From Tretioscincus oriximinensis (lineage: Eukaryota; Chordata; Lepidosauria; Squamata; Gymnophthalmidae), in the NCBI GenBank assembly GCA_022410635.1, contig JAJVDF010001192.1, positions 62,001 to 126,000 of the forward strand: DNA of 64,000 bases, read 5' to 3'. The notes beneath the pieces are model-generated. The model saw nothing but the letters and a program-made list of their open reading frames with translations, did not search any database and was not told the DNA's origin. This document shows, piece by piece, positions 1-11,774 of this stretch. The position numbers and the translations under genes were made by a program. Numbering within the stretch: the stretch's first letter is position 1; the number at the start of each line of letters is the position of its first letter.

Positions 1-2134
1 GGGTTGTGAATTGAGACCATCACTGCCATAGATCCTTAAAAGAGTGGTAAGAGATCCAGAGTCGGGGGTATATGCTATTCGTGGATGGAGACAGACTTGT
101 GGAGGAACAGCTCCCTGGCCTTGTCCTCTTATCTGTCAGATAAGTGATGTGAGGGTAAGTGCCATGCATGGGTGAGAGTAATTTGGGAGTAGAACCATGG
201 TTGACTTCACCAGCAGCAAAGAGTCACAGAAACATGGAGGATAATATATGGGTGACAGTCTAGCAAAACTAAATCATGGCTGCCCACTTCAAACTTTCAG
301 TTCTTCCTACCACCAACTCTCCTATCTTCCCAATCTACTTCCATCCCTGCATTGCTGTTATGCCAGTCTGAAGTGGCTGCAGCTGTGGGGGTATGTCTGG
401 TACATTCAAGGTCAAAATTACTCTATCTCATGTCCCTTTTAGGCAAATCATAGTGAGGCTTAATTGCTTGTTTGAGATGACAGCCTTGAATTTATATCAT
501 AATATGGATTCATATGTAGTAAAATATGATCAATAATTATATTCCAATCTTCAGTTTAAGTCTGGGAAGCATGTATCAGATCAAAATTACTAACATTTAT
601 GGTGACATCTACTGAATACTTTGTGTCTAAGTACTATTACTGTTTATAATTTGAGACTTAATAACAGTTCCCCTCCCCCCATTTCTTTTTAACTGAATTA
701 TCTTATTTTGATAATAATCATGCATCTTATAAGCATTTTGTTTGCTTGGTTGAAAACATTTCAAAAAGGAAACACTCTTATACCTTTATAATACTTCCGA
801 ATTGTATTTCTCTGATTTGCTGATCTTTCCTTACAAAGATTGTTTAGTATAGCTATCACTATCAAACATTTACCTATAGTCTTTTTAATGTGTTTTAAGA
901 ACTATTAGTTGCAGATGAGCATTGACACTTTTCTTTCTGCAACCCCCTCCTCTCTTGAGAAAAAGAAGGACATATATGGAAAAACTGTTTTAGCCTTGAC
1001 CATGCAAAAGCAAGCATTTGCCACAGCAAGCAATCTCGTGACTATCCCCTAGGGCAGCCCTTGCAAGATTATTGCCATCTCAGCAACTCAGTAATTTAGG
1101 AATTACCTTTCCTACTAGTCTACAAATGCTGACTCTGCCATTAACTTATCTCGCCACATTAATCTTTTGTCTTCTTATAGGATTTGGTGGATTATAAATT
1201 ATTGAACAATATATCACTATTTTTAAAGAAAAAGAATNGGTACTGTGGTTAAATGTATTTATAGAAGATTGTAATCTGTAAATATCTCAGTATGTTCTCA
1301 CTACTTGATGTACTGAATTTTAAAAAGACATGCAATATAAGTAGGAATACANAAATCTGAACAAATGCTAGATCTGCATATGCATACCATGGTGATTTTT
1401 CTTCCAAGGAATCTTTCTGTTCTGCCCGTGCCATTATTTGACCCAATAGGATCAGTGAAGACCAATGCACCAAATACTGGAGAGAGACCAGGACTGAATC
1501 TCAAATTGTTTCTACAACTGAGCTGTGAATATTTCCACTGATTTTGGAAAGAAGACAATTCGAGAATGAGTTATCAACAATAATATTTTTGCATTTCTTA
1601 TGGTTCTAGAGACCTCATATTTAGGCTTCCACCATTTTAATAGGAGTTCGTGTTTTGAATAATAACAATTGCATGCAAATGGAGGAGGGGCATCAGGATT
1701 TTAGAGATGCCTAGGTGTGGCATAGACCCCCCAAATGGTAGGGAACTACTTGTATAAAGTAACATAGATTCTACTAGCCTATTCTTATGGTATATTATGG
1801 AANCACATTGCTTTTGGGTATCTTGGAAGTCTTCAGAGTGTACTTCAGAGAAGTACTTCAGAGTGTACCTGTGAAATTAATATTTACCTAAAGATTCAGA
1901 AGCTCTTACATGTTTGACACTTTCAAAAACAGCTCTAAATGGTTATGACTTTATTCTGAGAGNAGAAATGTAGAAGGTGTAAATTGCTTTTTATTTGTTT
2001 GGAACACAGCATGAATGTGCTGATGCCTTTATATCAAAAAAGCAAAACATATGCAGGCTGAACTGAAGTCTGCTAAATGCAAATTCATATGGTTATCTGT
2101 TTACAAGTCTAAGCTGATTATTATTTTAATAATA
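1..2134. other. AT-rich unique sequence, no gene seen
   Basis: No coding exon or recognisable repeat is visible. Short open frames here lack splice context and look random. A small tandem duplication occurs at 1830-1868, where TTCAGAGTGTAC recurs at 25-bp spacing. Single N bases appear at about 1237, 1352, 1803 and 1963. Confidence 0.6.
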
Positions 2135-2450
2135 GCCAATCCAAATCTCTTCATTTTTTTAAAAAGAGATGGAGAAGGAAAAAGTAAAAACAAAGAATGG
2201 AACAAGGTAGGGCTGCCCGTTATCCCATTTTTATTTGCTATCGAACCACTAGCAAATAGGCTAGTAGTAATTTCGAAGGGTATAGACTAGGAAGTGAAGA
2301 GGTGAAAATAAACCTGTTCACCAATTATGTGATTGTAATCGTAGAATAGACAGAAACAATACAAAGTCTTAAGGGATTTGGTAGGAATTCAGAGCTAAAA
2401 GTAAATGTTCAAAAATCCAAAATAATGTACCTAAATTAATGGCAAAGAAA
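2135..2450 (+). mobile_element. L1 LINE fragment, ORF2 reverse transcriptase part
   Basis: The conceptual translation around 2195-2265 reads like the L1 block GTRQGCPLSPFLF followed by AIEPLA, which is reverse transcriptase motif B of L1-type LINEs. In-frame stops follow (for example after 2287), so this is a dead fragment. The region after it remains A-rich on the plus strand, as expected for the rest of an L1 ORF2. The 5' boundary is uncertain. The same motif occurs in the better preserved L1 at 16059-18437. Confidence 0.75.
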
Positions 2451-3330
2451 CAAAAATATTACAAAATACTAAAATATTAAAGGAGAATAAAAAATAAATA
2501 TTTGAATGGTTTTTTTGTGTTAAAAATAGTAATGCAATGAAAACTGTTTATAATAAAATATGGGGGAAATGGGGAAACAAACAAATAGAGAGAAAAAAGG
2601 CTTAGCCTGTTACAAAAGTATCAGCTTTTAAAATGCTAGTACCAATTAAAATTCCTCTCTTTAATACAAATTCTTCTAAACGAAATTCCAAGTATTCTAG
2701 TGTAGATATAGGATCAGAAAATAAGAACATGGGTATGTGATGGCAAATGACCTCAAATAGCGAAGTTGAATCTCTGTGGAAATTGAGCAAGGTGGATGTG
2801 GAATTCATAACTTAGATGGTATTTTGAGCATTCCAATTTTTTAAAAAAGCATGCTGAGACTAGAACTTTCAAACAGAAAAGGAGCAAGAATAGAGAGAAA
2901 AACAAACAAGATAAACAATAAATCATACTAAATATTAATATAAATTAAATACTATTGAAAAGTAGTATGGAACCAACAAGAACAATACTGAAAGTATGGA
3001 AAAGGTGACATAATAAATTGATCAGCCAAATGTCTAAATCTAAGACACCTAAATAACAGTAATAAAAAGAAGGATATCTAGCTAAACTGATGTTGAGTAG
3101 TGACAATAAAAGATTACTTTCAAACCCTTGGCAAATCAACAAGGAAGGAACAAATGGTTGTAAATAAGAATAATGCATATTTTTTAACAAAGAGAATATA
3201 ATAGGTTTATTCAAAATAACCCAATTGAGATATTATAGAAAAATATATAAAATAAAGAAAAAGATATAGAGGGGTTAGTATATAGATTATTTAGTGAAAC
3301 TCAGTATAATATAGAATCTTTAATGAGAGT
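2451..3330 (+). mobile_element. Probable decayed continuation of the L1 body
   Basis: A-rich plus-strand sequence follows the L1 reverse transcriptase fragment directly and has base composition like the L1 ORF2 C-terminal half elsewhere in the window. I could not align it motif by motif, so the call rests on position and composition. It could also be ordinary AT-rich unique DNA. Confidence 0.3.
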
Positions 3331-4719
3331 TTGGTCCATATCACCACCACCCTCCTTTCCCCCCAAGAAAAAGCATATGGGAACTTTGTGCTGAAACCTC
3401 TGAATGGCCAGTTTCAGTTCCCACTGACCACTAAGATTCTTAATGCTGTTTCCACTGTCTTATAAACAGTGGAGTAGTCATCATGGTAGCATGGTGATAA
3501 TTTGCTTCAATCGTACTATGTAAGCAAACTTTCAGCCTAAAACTTGAAATTGTAGAAACATTTGCTCAGTGTATCGTTTCTACTTGAATATATTGCAGTA
3601 TTCCTTGCAATTTCACTTGTTAAATGAACTAAGAAACCTAAGAAGGGAATGAATGAGTAATCCAAAGACTACACTTTCCTTAGCCAGAGGGAACACTAAA
3701 ATATAGCCTTAAAACAGGAGATATTTCATACTTTTTCTCTGATATGTTTTCTGTATTTAATTTATATTGGTTCAAGCAAATCACACACTATTGGTACTTA
3801 ATATGAAAGGCATGTTTGGGAATTAATATGAAAGGCATGTTCAAGTTGAACTGTGAATCAAATTCTGCCTTGTGCTTTTTTGAAAAAAAAATAAAAAAAG
3901 TACAATTTGCCTTTAATTTGCCTCAAGGCACTTCTGTTCTATCTAGTATGTACAATCAGCAGCTGCTAATTCCTTAGTTTGTACTACAGAGCCACCAGTT
4001 TGGATGATTTAAAAANATCTTTTATGTTGTGCTAGTTACTATTTTTCATTACACAGTGTGTTAGAACAAATTTTGCACAGTTTGCGGGGGAGGACCTGAG
4101 GGAAGACGGAAAGAAAGGCTTTTGGATTACTTTTTCCTTCCTTCTCTCCCTTTAAACTGGGGAGGGGGGAAAGTTATTTTTCTTTGCTTCTTGAAAACGA
4201 TTAAAGTATTTATCAAATGTGGAGGGAAGTCTGATTTCGGCTCATGAAAGAATCAGTAATTATTTTAATAGTGATGAAAAAAAAGTTATATCTTGGGACA
4301 GGGCTTGGCCACCCACAAACCAGGGTAAACTATGGCTGGTCCTTTTCTTTTAGCTGACATTCTCCTATTCTGAGATATAGCCCAGAATAAGGCTGAGTAT
4401 AATTAAGAGCTAAGATAATCTAAAAAGCCATTCATTTTTCTGTTAAGGAACACTAAAACTAGAGGACCAACAAGTAGAAAGAAAGTTATTGGTCTAGGTA
4501 GCTTTCAGAGATGGCTGGAGCCATTGATTCATTCATGGAAGCCAAGGCTGCATCACCACATCATGTATTTATTCAGCTAAAACTGGATATCCCATAATAA
4601 AGCCCTGTGGGGATGAATTTATTCCAGAAAATCCATGCTTGATTGTGTAATATCCACTCATACTGGAATAACTAAGTGATGTGGAGATGCAGTCCAAGTG
4701 TATCAATAGCTTCTAGATT
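3331..4719. other. Unique AT-rich sequence
   Basis: No gene or transposon was recognised. An 18-bp direct duplication, TAATATGAAAGGCATGTT, lies at 3799-3816 and 3824-3841. A short G-rich stretch with flanking A/T runs is at about 4085-4175. Confidence 0.5.
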
Positions 4720-4925
4720 AAATGTCTAGGTATTTCCCCATGTTGTAGAAGCAGGCAAGATGTCTTTGAAGATCAATTGCAAGAAGCTGAGAGAAGATGA
4801 AGGTTTTATTTCCTCTACTGCTTAAGAAGCAAATGGTGGGGCATTGTGTAAACCAGGATGCTGGACTAGATGGGCTGTAACCTGACTGAGCAGAATTCTT
4901 CTGTAACATGAAAAGTCCCAAACCA
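4720..4925 (+). mobile_element. CR1-like LINE 3' end, diverged
   Basis: The stretch around 4853-4910 contains GATGCTGGACTAGATGGGCT followed by a CTGA..CAGAATTCTTCTGTAACATG type ending. This resembles the 3' untranslated end of the CR1-type elements seen in inverted orientation at 19072 and 26430. Only the 3' end is recognisable; no reverse transcriptase is visible. Confidence 0.4.
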
Positions 4926-7090
4926 TCTGTTATAAATCAATCCTTCTGCTGTATGATGATGCAAGGAAACTTATGATTTGATAAAATATCTATAGCTCTT
5001 TTCTAGTCTTATGAGTGATAATGTATTGAAGGAACAATTAAGTACATACATAATATGTCTAATTTTAATCCTTTTTGAAAGATGAGGCCAGTAGATGTTT
5101 CCATGATTTTCTATTAGTGAAATGCCTAACATTGTTTGACTCTAAGAACATGTTGACTATCATCCAGAATTTTTTCACATTGTGTCACTGGTTATTGTCA
5201 GATCTATGTAGCTATAGAGATTATGCTTTTGTTTCAGGTCTTTCAGGTAGGACTACTTCAGCTGAATATTAATAGACCCTCCAGTTGTTTGTTCAGTGTG
5301 AGTATAAATGTGATTTTAACTTGCCAAATCAGAATGGGAACAAAGTTTAAGTACTACTAGGAATTATTTTTTCCTCCTCAAATTTTGTTGTGAGCCTTTT
5401 GTGACCAAAAGATGTGGTTATAAAAAAGCACATTTGAAATAATAATTACAAAAATGTGCTGTAATATGTTTATGAAAATTCACTCAAAGTGGTACTATAT
5501 TAGGGAAATGCTTTCCAAAGTGGAGACTATGCAGAATTGTGAACAATTACGGCTACATAAAGGGAAAGTATCTTTTGAGTGAAATGGGAAGAATTTAGAT
5601 TTAAATTGCTACCATAGAAAACCATACAATACATTTGTTGGAATATAAACAAGGGTTTTTTTTAAAGTGGAACTGCCTTGTTTCTTTTATAAAAAAAACA
5701 GGGTAGAATAAAGGTAAAACCAAGAAAAGTAAAGCAACGCTGGACTTTTCTGTACTGAAAAGTCTGTAGATCAGACCAATGAATTGAGACCAACGAGGCC
5801 CACTGATTCGAACAAGGAAAAGTGTACTTTTGACCTATCCTGTTTGCATGACATCACTGATCCATCACTGAGTGCTTCAAGTGCTTTACATTTTGATTTG
5901 AGTGCTTCAAGGGATAGGAGGTCCCTAGCGGAGCCTCTGGTGAACCAGTGCAATTTGTGCAACCAGCCCAAATGCTGTTCTAGGCTAGCATAGACCATGA
6001 TAGGGTCTATGTTAACTCATAATACCTTAGATCACATTCTGAAACAGAACGAGGCCAAATGTATTTCTGTCCAGAACATTTCAGTTCATAGTATGCTGGA
6101 CACAGAGACCAAAATTCCCAAGTGGGAGACTTGCTGATAATCCAGAATGGGTCAAATGTTGGAATATGAACATTGTGATTAAGCTAGAATTCCAGAGACA
6201 GGTGTAGCACAGAGTTTGCTTTCCTTTGTTTCTGCTGTTGTGGTAGGCAGTGGGTGCATCTTTGCAGAGCTGTGAGCATCCTAACTCCAGCCACATTGGA
6301 CAAAGATACAGCCATAAACGTGGATATAGATTAGGATTACCACATTTTTTCTGGGAATGTGTTTTGGCTCTTTGACAACAGTCATACTTCTATCAAAATG
6401 AGCTTCCTAATGAGAAGAGGCAACAAAAATCCCTTCTGCACAGTAGCTGTGTGAAGCATTTACATCACCTATGTGGTATATGGTGTGATACATGGTGGAA
6501 CAGGTGGGGCAGCCTTCCTCCTCCTGCTGTGTGAAATCCCACCACAAATCAAGCAGTGCTTGACATTCCATCTTTCACTATAGTTACACGGTGCTAAACA
6601 TAGCCACTATAGAAGGAGTGTATTTATTTGCTCTTTGCCCTAAGGAACATGTTTCAATGGGAGCATGGCAGTTGTTGAAGAACGAAAGTGCATTCCCAGA
6701 AAACATGTGATAACTCTAGTATAGAAATAATAAATATTTGAATATATCTGATCTGGGATTGTCAAATCTGAGAGTGAAGTGTGGACCTCTGATGCTCATG
6801 TTCCTTTGTGTCTTCATTCTTTAGCTGCCAATACGTATCCATCTGTGTATGTACATGTATTTGTAGAGCAAAATTTTACAAGAAAAATGATTAGTTCCTT
6901 ATCCATACAATACAATACACTCAACTTCCAATAATTTTTTATTATATATCTTTATTTCAACCCAATTATTAAACTGATATATCGATACACATTTATATAT
7001 ATTGATACCTTCCATACAACTTTAGAAACAATAACAAGGAAAAACAAGAAAAAAAATNCTATTAGTACATAGACTGCATCCCCATTAAGA
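4926..7090. other. Unique sequence with small hairpins
   Basis: No exon or named repeat was recognised. Small hairpins are visible at 5743-5763 (GACTTTTC / GAAAAGTC) and about 5990-6012 (CATAGACC / GGTCTATG). Both strands are open over about 5771-5998, but with no splice signals or family resemblance, so I do not call a gene. 6930-7060 is very AT-rich. Confidence 0.45.
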
Positions 7091-7204
7091 ATATGTGGCA
7101 AGTTCATTTATTCACAGAAGTTTAACATCCACCACTAAAAGGGCCCTTTGTCCCAGTTTTTCTTTTTGCTCATTTTTGTTCCGATTCAGCAGCATAATCT
7201 GAAA

Positions 7205-7400
7205 AAAATGGGGCTTTCCTTGTGAGGCATTGGCCTTGCTGTAAAAGCTCATTGGCTCCTTGCTTGAAGAGAATGCTGGGAATTGTAGTAAGGCAGGCAC
7301 AGCAATGGCTTCTGTCACTTGTGATATCACGAGAAATCCAGGATGTAACGAGGACAAAGAGGGAACTACGAGGAAGACTGGAGGTAAATGGAGACATCCT
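7205..7400 (+). repeat. Dispersed repeat with ZNF143/THAP11-like motif, copy A
   Basis: It contains GAATGCTGGGAATTGTAGTA at 7271-7290, followed by AAGGCAGGCACAGCAATGG. The same block recurs at 10461-10498 and inverted near 27871-27897. The part after 7310 resembles 14665-14760 (TGTGATRTCAC then a purine-rich stretch), so copy C at 14600-14770 belongs to the same family. The class is not known to me; a non-autonomous DNA transposon is plausible. TGCTGGGAATTGTAGT is the reverse complement of the known ACTACAATTCCCAGCA element. Confidence 0.55.
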
Positions 7401-7741
7401 TAAGAATGTGTTCTCACTTTTAAAAGAAATAGCAATTTTAAACTTGTCATGGGAAGCAGCAGTAGACTTAACTTTTAAAGTTCTTCTGGCATCAAAATGA
7501 CTTAAAAAGAAAGTTATATAATATCTTTAGCTAGTTTGATTCACAGTTTATACACACACTTGGAGAAACATAGACCTGATTAGCATTTATCTGATTGACT
7601 TTCTACTTTAATAGGAGTGGATTAGCTTGATCTGACTTAGGTCCTGCTTGCGCAGGCTTAGTCTTAAAATAGATTTTAGTCTTAAAATAGATTACTATGC
7701 CAGCAAATACAGCCTAAAACAGATAAAGCACTTCTGACAAA
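7401..7741. other. Unique sequence with a short tandem duplication
   Basis: TTAGTCTTAAAATAGATT is duplicated head to tail at about 7659-7692. Nothing else was recognised before the L1 begins. Confidence 0.5.
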
Positions 7742-8340
7742 ATGGATTCAACCAGGCAAATGCAAATCCGGCCACAAACCTGTAGATATTACAGGAATCT
7801 CTCTTTCTTTGGCTCACTTACAATCTTTAATAGGAGACTGTGGTCAAAGGTACATGAATTTATAAATAAGGCTGAAACTAGAAACTTGATGGTCGGAGAA
7901 TCAGAATTAGAACATACTATAACTAAGAAATTGAATGGAGAAGGGAAATTGGTGAGGGAAATATATAATATAATAATAATAAATATAAATAAATAAATAT
8001 AAAAATCAAAATTTTCTAAAGTATACTGGGACGGGGAATTCCCTCAGTTGTCAAATGAATGGTCTAAATGGCTAAAAAGAGTAAAGACTATCAAAAATAA
8101 TGGAATAAAAGAGAGAGAGATTAAATTACTCACAAAAAGGTACAGGACGTCTAGTCAATTAATCTATTTGACAGCTATGTCCCCTTTATGTTGGCATGGT
8201 TGCAAGGAAAGAGGGATTTATGCACATATATGGGCACAATGTTCACACATTCTTTCCTTTAGACAGTCCATTATTTATGAACTTAAAAATATCACAAATT
8301 TAGATTTAACCTTCTCAGTACATTTGTGACTTTTTAATTA

Positions 8341-8701
8341 CAGTGATACCTCGGTTCTCGAACGCCTTGACTTTCGACCAAATCGGTATTCGACCAGGAG
8401 ATTCGAGAAACTTTTGTCTTGGAATCCGAACAAATATTTGGAACTCGAACTTCCGAGATGAGCCGAGTTGAGCCGAATGGCGTTCATTCGGCCCAGCGCG
8501 CCTTGCTTGCGTCATCATTGTGTCGCGCCTTGCCGTTCATTCGGCCCAGCGCNCCTTGCTTGCGTCATCATTGCGTCGCGCCTTGCTTGCATCATCATTG
8601 CGTCGCGCCTTGCTTGCGTCATCATTGCTTCGGTTCTCGAACAATTTGGTTCTCGACCGTCCTCCTGGAACGAATTATGTTCGAGAACCGAAGTATCACT
8701 G
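8341..8701. mobile_element. Non-autonomous Tc1/mariner-type MITE, 361 bp, inserted in L1
   Basis: The element starts CAGTGATACCTCGGTTCTCG and its last bases, read in reverse complement, are CAGTGATACTTCGGTTCTCG. This gives terminal inverted repeats of about 23 bp with one mismatch. Each end is flanked by TA (8339-8340 and 8702-8703), the target duplication of Tc1/mariner elements. L1 coding sequence continues on both sides, so insertion came after the L1. The interior is GC- and CpG-rich compared with the surroundings and has no transposase frame; open frames across it are by-products of its tandem repeats. Confidence 0.92.
8497..8630. repeat. 27-bp tandem repeats inside the MITE
   Basis: The unit GCGCCTTGCTTGCGTCATCA plus TTGCGTC recurs at about 8497, 8550, 8577 and 8604 with one or two changes. 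A larger duplication repeats GTTCATTCGGCCCAGCGC near 8482 and 8534. The unit is CpG-rich and holds a TGCGTCA (CRE/AP-1-like half) in each copy. Confidence 0.85.
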
Positions 8702-9142
8702 TATTGTGAAAATATAGCTATGTCTATTGAAGATCGCTTTTTGGTCAAATATGCTATGCATGCTGGATATGTGGTCGTTGTGAAGGGCTGGAAGGATTAT
8801 CCAGATTGGACGATGTAGAAATGGACTCATTACATGGTGGAGTTCATGAAATTTTATATACTTCAGGAAAAGAGACTTAAAGCAGTTGGGATTATCATCA
8901 AACCGTCTTGGTGAATTAAATGGCCAAGACTCATTGCCTACGGAATATCTAGGTTGACAAATTAACTGTTGATTCAAGCTGTTCGGATGTTTATGGAACA
9001 AAGACTAATCATGTAATAACTCTTCATATCTGGTGAGGGGTGGGTAAGGGGGGTATCCTTTATTTTATTTGTAATATGCTGGTTGGTAAATAGTATATCA
9101 GTTTTCATATATGTACGTTTATTTGATATATATATAAAACTA

Positions 9143-10436
9143 ACTACTTGTGTTGCTTATGAGACAAGTATGATTTTCTTCCTGGTAATTTTATCATTGC
9201 AGACTTTTAAAACTATATAAAATCTGAATTCTAAATCTAGCTTACCTTTCACAACTTGGATTTCTGGATGCATAAAACGCGTAATCTTTTCCACTTATAT
9301 TTTTTGCATATAGATTTCCTTCTTTCAAGTATTTTTTTCTTAATAGTCTAGGAACTTTTCTATGATCTTCAGAAAGGTAGTGTGCTAGCATTAAAGCTGT
9401 GCATTTTTAGAACTGTGAAATAGTTTCATTACAAACCTTCTTTGCCTCAAGTTTTCTTTTCTTACANATAGGAGGAAATAATTTTACTGCAGGGCAACAT
9501 TTTCCATGCTTGATTTCAACAGAAGTGTGCATATTATTCCCCCCCCTTCTAAATAAGCTGTGGTGCAAAGTTTGTTTTTTGCTATATAACTTGTAATTCT
9601 TTCCCCAATTTTCCTTCACTAAACCAAAATAACATGAAACGTAAGTAAAGGTAGATTATCAATACACACAGACCATGAGAATGTAGAGGAACATTTTTTC
9701 TTCCTTTCCATTTTTATGTTTGGTGAATGTATGAATAGTTGTGATGTGAAAGAAAGACTGATGAACTGCATCTTCTGATTTAGTACCTGGAAAATNACTT
9801 TCTGCCCCCAAATCTCCTTTTGTGACAATTGTACTTTCCTATTCTCAGGAACAATCACTAACTGAAGTGCCATTTTCTAATGGCAATATTTTGCTGCGCT
9901 CAGTGGAAGTATCTTGAAGCTCTATTTTGAACAATGCCTCTTCACTTGAAAAAGGAGATGAAGACNTCAAGCAGCCATTGAAGTACCTTCCCCATGAATC
10001 CCAGAATTATTAAATATGGATGAATGCCCTGATTTGATGATCATTACTTTTATAAGGACATTTTCACAGTAGACTGAGGATTCATTCCCACTCACAATAT
10101 TTAGTGAGGTGGAAGCAACATCACCTTCAGTCCACCCCAAGTGTTTTATTCCATAGTTTGTAATACAGAGAAGTTTATTTACTCCATGCTGAGTCCCACC
10201 ATTAAAAGTTACTTTCTTGGCATTGCCCTCAGGGCTTGAGGAGAAGAAGAATTAGTTACCATGGAGACAAAGTAGTTAAGGCAGGGTTTTACAAAGAGTT
10301 GACAAAGTGGTTAAACAAGAATGCAAAGTAGAATGCAAACTACCAGCTGACCTAAGCAACATATTTAAATAACAGGCTGAAACTGTTACTTTAAGCAGGA
10401 GTAATAAACTGTATATGACTTTGAGGNTACATGTAA
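9143..10436. other. Unique sequence
   Basis: No exon or named repeat recognised. Single N bases at about 9467, 9796 and 9966. Short open frames here carry no splice context. Confidence 0.5.
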
Positions 10437-10640
10437 ATGTTAATTGGCTCTTGGGTTACAGAGAATGCTGGGAATTGTAGTAAGGCAAGCACAGCAATGC
10501 TTTATGGGGCTCGTCATCTGATGACATTGCTAGGCAATGTTTTGGAGCAGATTGTACATGACTACAATCCACACCATATATATAAATGTGTCTTTACTGT
10601 TATGGGGAAAACTTCCAATAGATGATGCAATCTTTCTTTA
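10437..10640 (+). repeat. Dispersed repeat with ZNF143/THAP11-like motif, copy B
   Basis: AGAGAATGCTGGGAATTGTA at 10461-10480 is followed by GTAAGGCAAGCACAGCAATG and a TCATCTGATGACATTGCTAG stretch. The minus-strand copy at 27725-27920 has the same order of blocks (CTCATCATGTCACAAAATTG, TGCTAGGCAATATG), which fixes this as one repeat family. Boundaries are not sharp. No coding capacity is evident. Confidence 0.6.
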
Positions 10641-11774
10641 TCTGCATGGGGAAAAATCCTTGTAATGTGGAATAAGCTCCATGGATTTTATTTGGAACAA
10701 ACTGCAATTGTATGTAGCACACTAATAAAATTAAGTTTCCATTTTTTTCTTGAAAAAAATAGGCCGACATGTCCTAATCTCATAGGCAGCCAACTGGATC
10801 AGTGTACAACTGGAATGTTTAGAGACTACTTTAAAGCAGTCTTCCACTAGAACACCCTCTGGTGTGCTTTTCACATCAGGAAGTACTTCTGAAGACCTCC
10901 CTACTGAAGTAATTGTGTGTTTCCAGGCATCAACTGTTTCAGACTACAAATACGTTAGAAGCCAACAGATTTCATAAAGAAGACCTTCAATCATCATTAA
11001 ATTCATGTAACCGCATTTGCCATTAAAATACTCCAAGAAAACACAACTATAGTTAAAAATCAAATCTGTGAAACAAATTCCTTTTTTAAAAATTCAATTT
11101 TTTAAAAAATACACAAAGAGGAACTACAAAATTTGAAATGTGGCAAATGATACTAAAACATGGATGAATTTTTTTTAGGGAGAACCTACTGAAAGGTATA
11201 TAATACCTATTAAAAATGTGCACATTGTAGTGTTCTATGAAAATTAAATGCATAGCGTTCTGCATTAGGCAGCATTTTTGTATTGATTTTTCATAACTAA
11301 ATTATTCATCTTAACTTTTTGAAAATTGAATTATAGAATCTCAATATAGGAGAAGTAAATGTGCAGCTTTAACATAAAAGTTATGTAAAGCTCAGTTGTT
11401 ATGGAACCTATACTTTTAAAAGCTTCTGAGGAAGAGAAAAAGAAAATTATTAGGCCAAAAATGTAAAACTCATATTGCTGTAGATTCTAAAGTTTAAATC
11501 CAATCTATATCACATTTTTACAAAATATTTTTTTAAATCAAAGTATTTATTAAAATGTATATTTTACATATATATGGTTATAAACCATACAATATTCCTT
11601 CTAAAAGTATATAAGCATCATAAAGATTTAAAACAAACCATACATAATAAATTATATGGTACAATCCATATAAATAGGTTATTATAAAACATTAGCATTA
11701 TAAAGCATTAGCAATATCGAACTGAACAATTTTTGTATACTGAATACTTTCTACTTCTAGAAAATTTTGGTAGC
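10641..11774. other. AT-rich unique sequence
   Basis: No gene or named transposon was recognised. Several A/T runs (for example 11040-11110 and 11520-11580) are simple low-complexity sequence. Confidence 0.5.

Larger units (their letters stand above)
7742..9142 (+). mobile_element. 5'-truncated L1 LINE, ORF2 C-terminal part and 3' UTR, split by a MITE
   Basis: Plus-strand translation gives typical L1 ORF2 C-terminal segments in two or more frames. One is a GEFPQLSNEWSKWLKR-like stretch near 8030-8080. Another is the Cys/His cluster CWHGC..(H)..C near 8190-8245. After the 361-bp insertion at 8341-8701 the same protein resumes (KGWKDYPDW near 8780-8812, then MEFMKFYILQEKRLK-like and KPSW segments). 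The order matches the L1 at 23243-25160. Frameshifts and stops show that it is dead. The 3' UTR has a G-rich tract at about 9031-9056, then an AT-rich end with TATATA. Confidence 0.88.

Noticed and set aside
5771..5998. Region open on both strands, considered as a small exon
   Set aside because: No acceptor/donor pair frames it and no protein family was recognised; short open frames of this size are expected by chance.
8419..8818. Repetitive proteins across the mariner-type MITE (both strands)
   Set aside because: They arise from the 27-bp tandem units, a multiple of three, inside a non-coding MITE and cross its boundary into L1.
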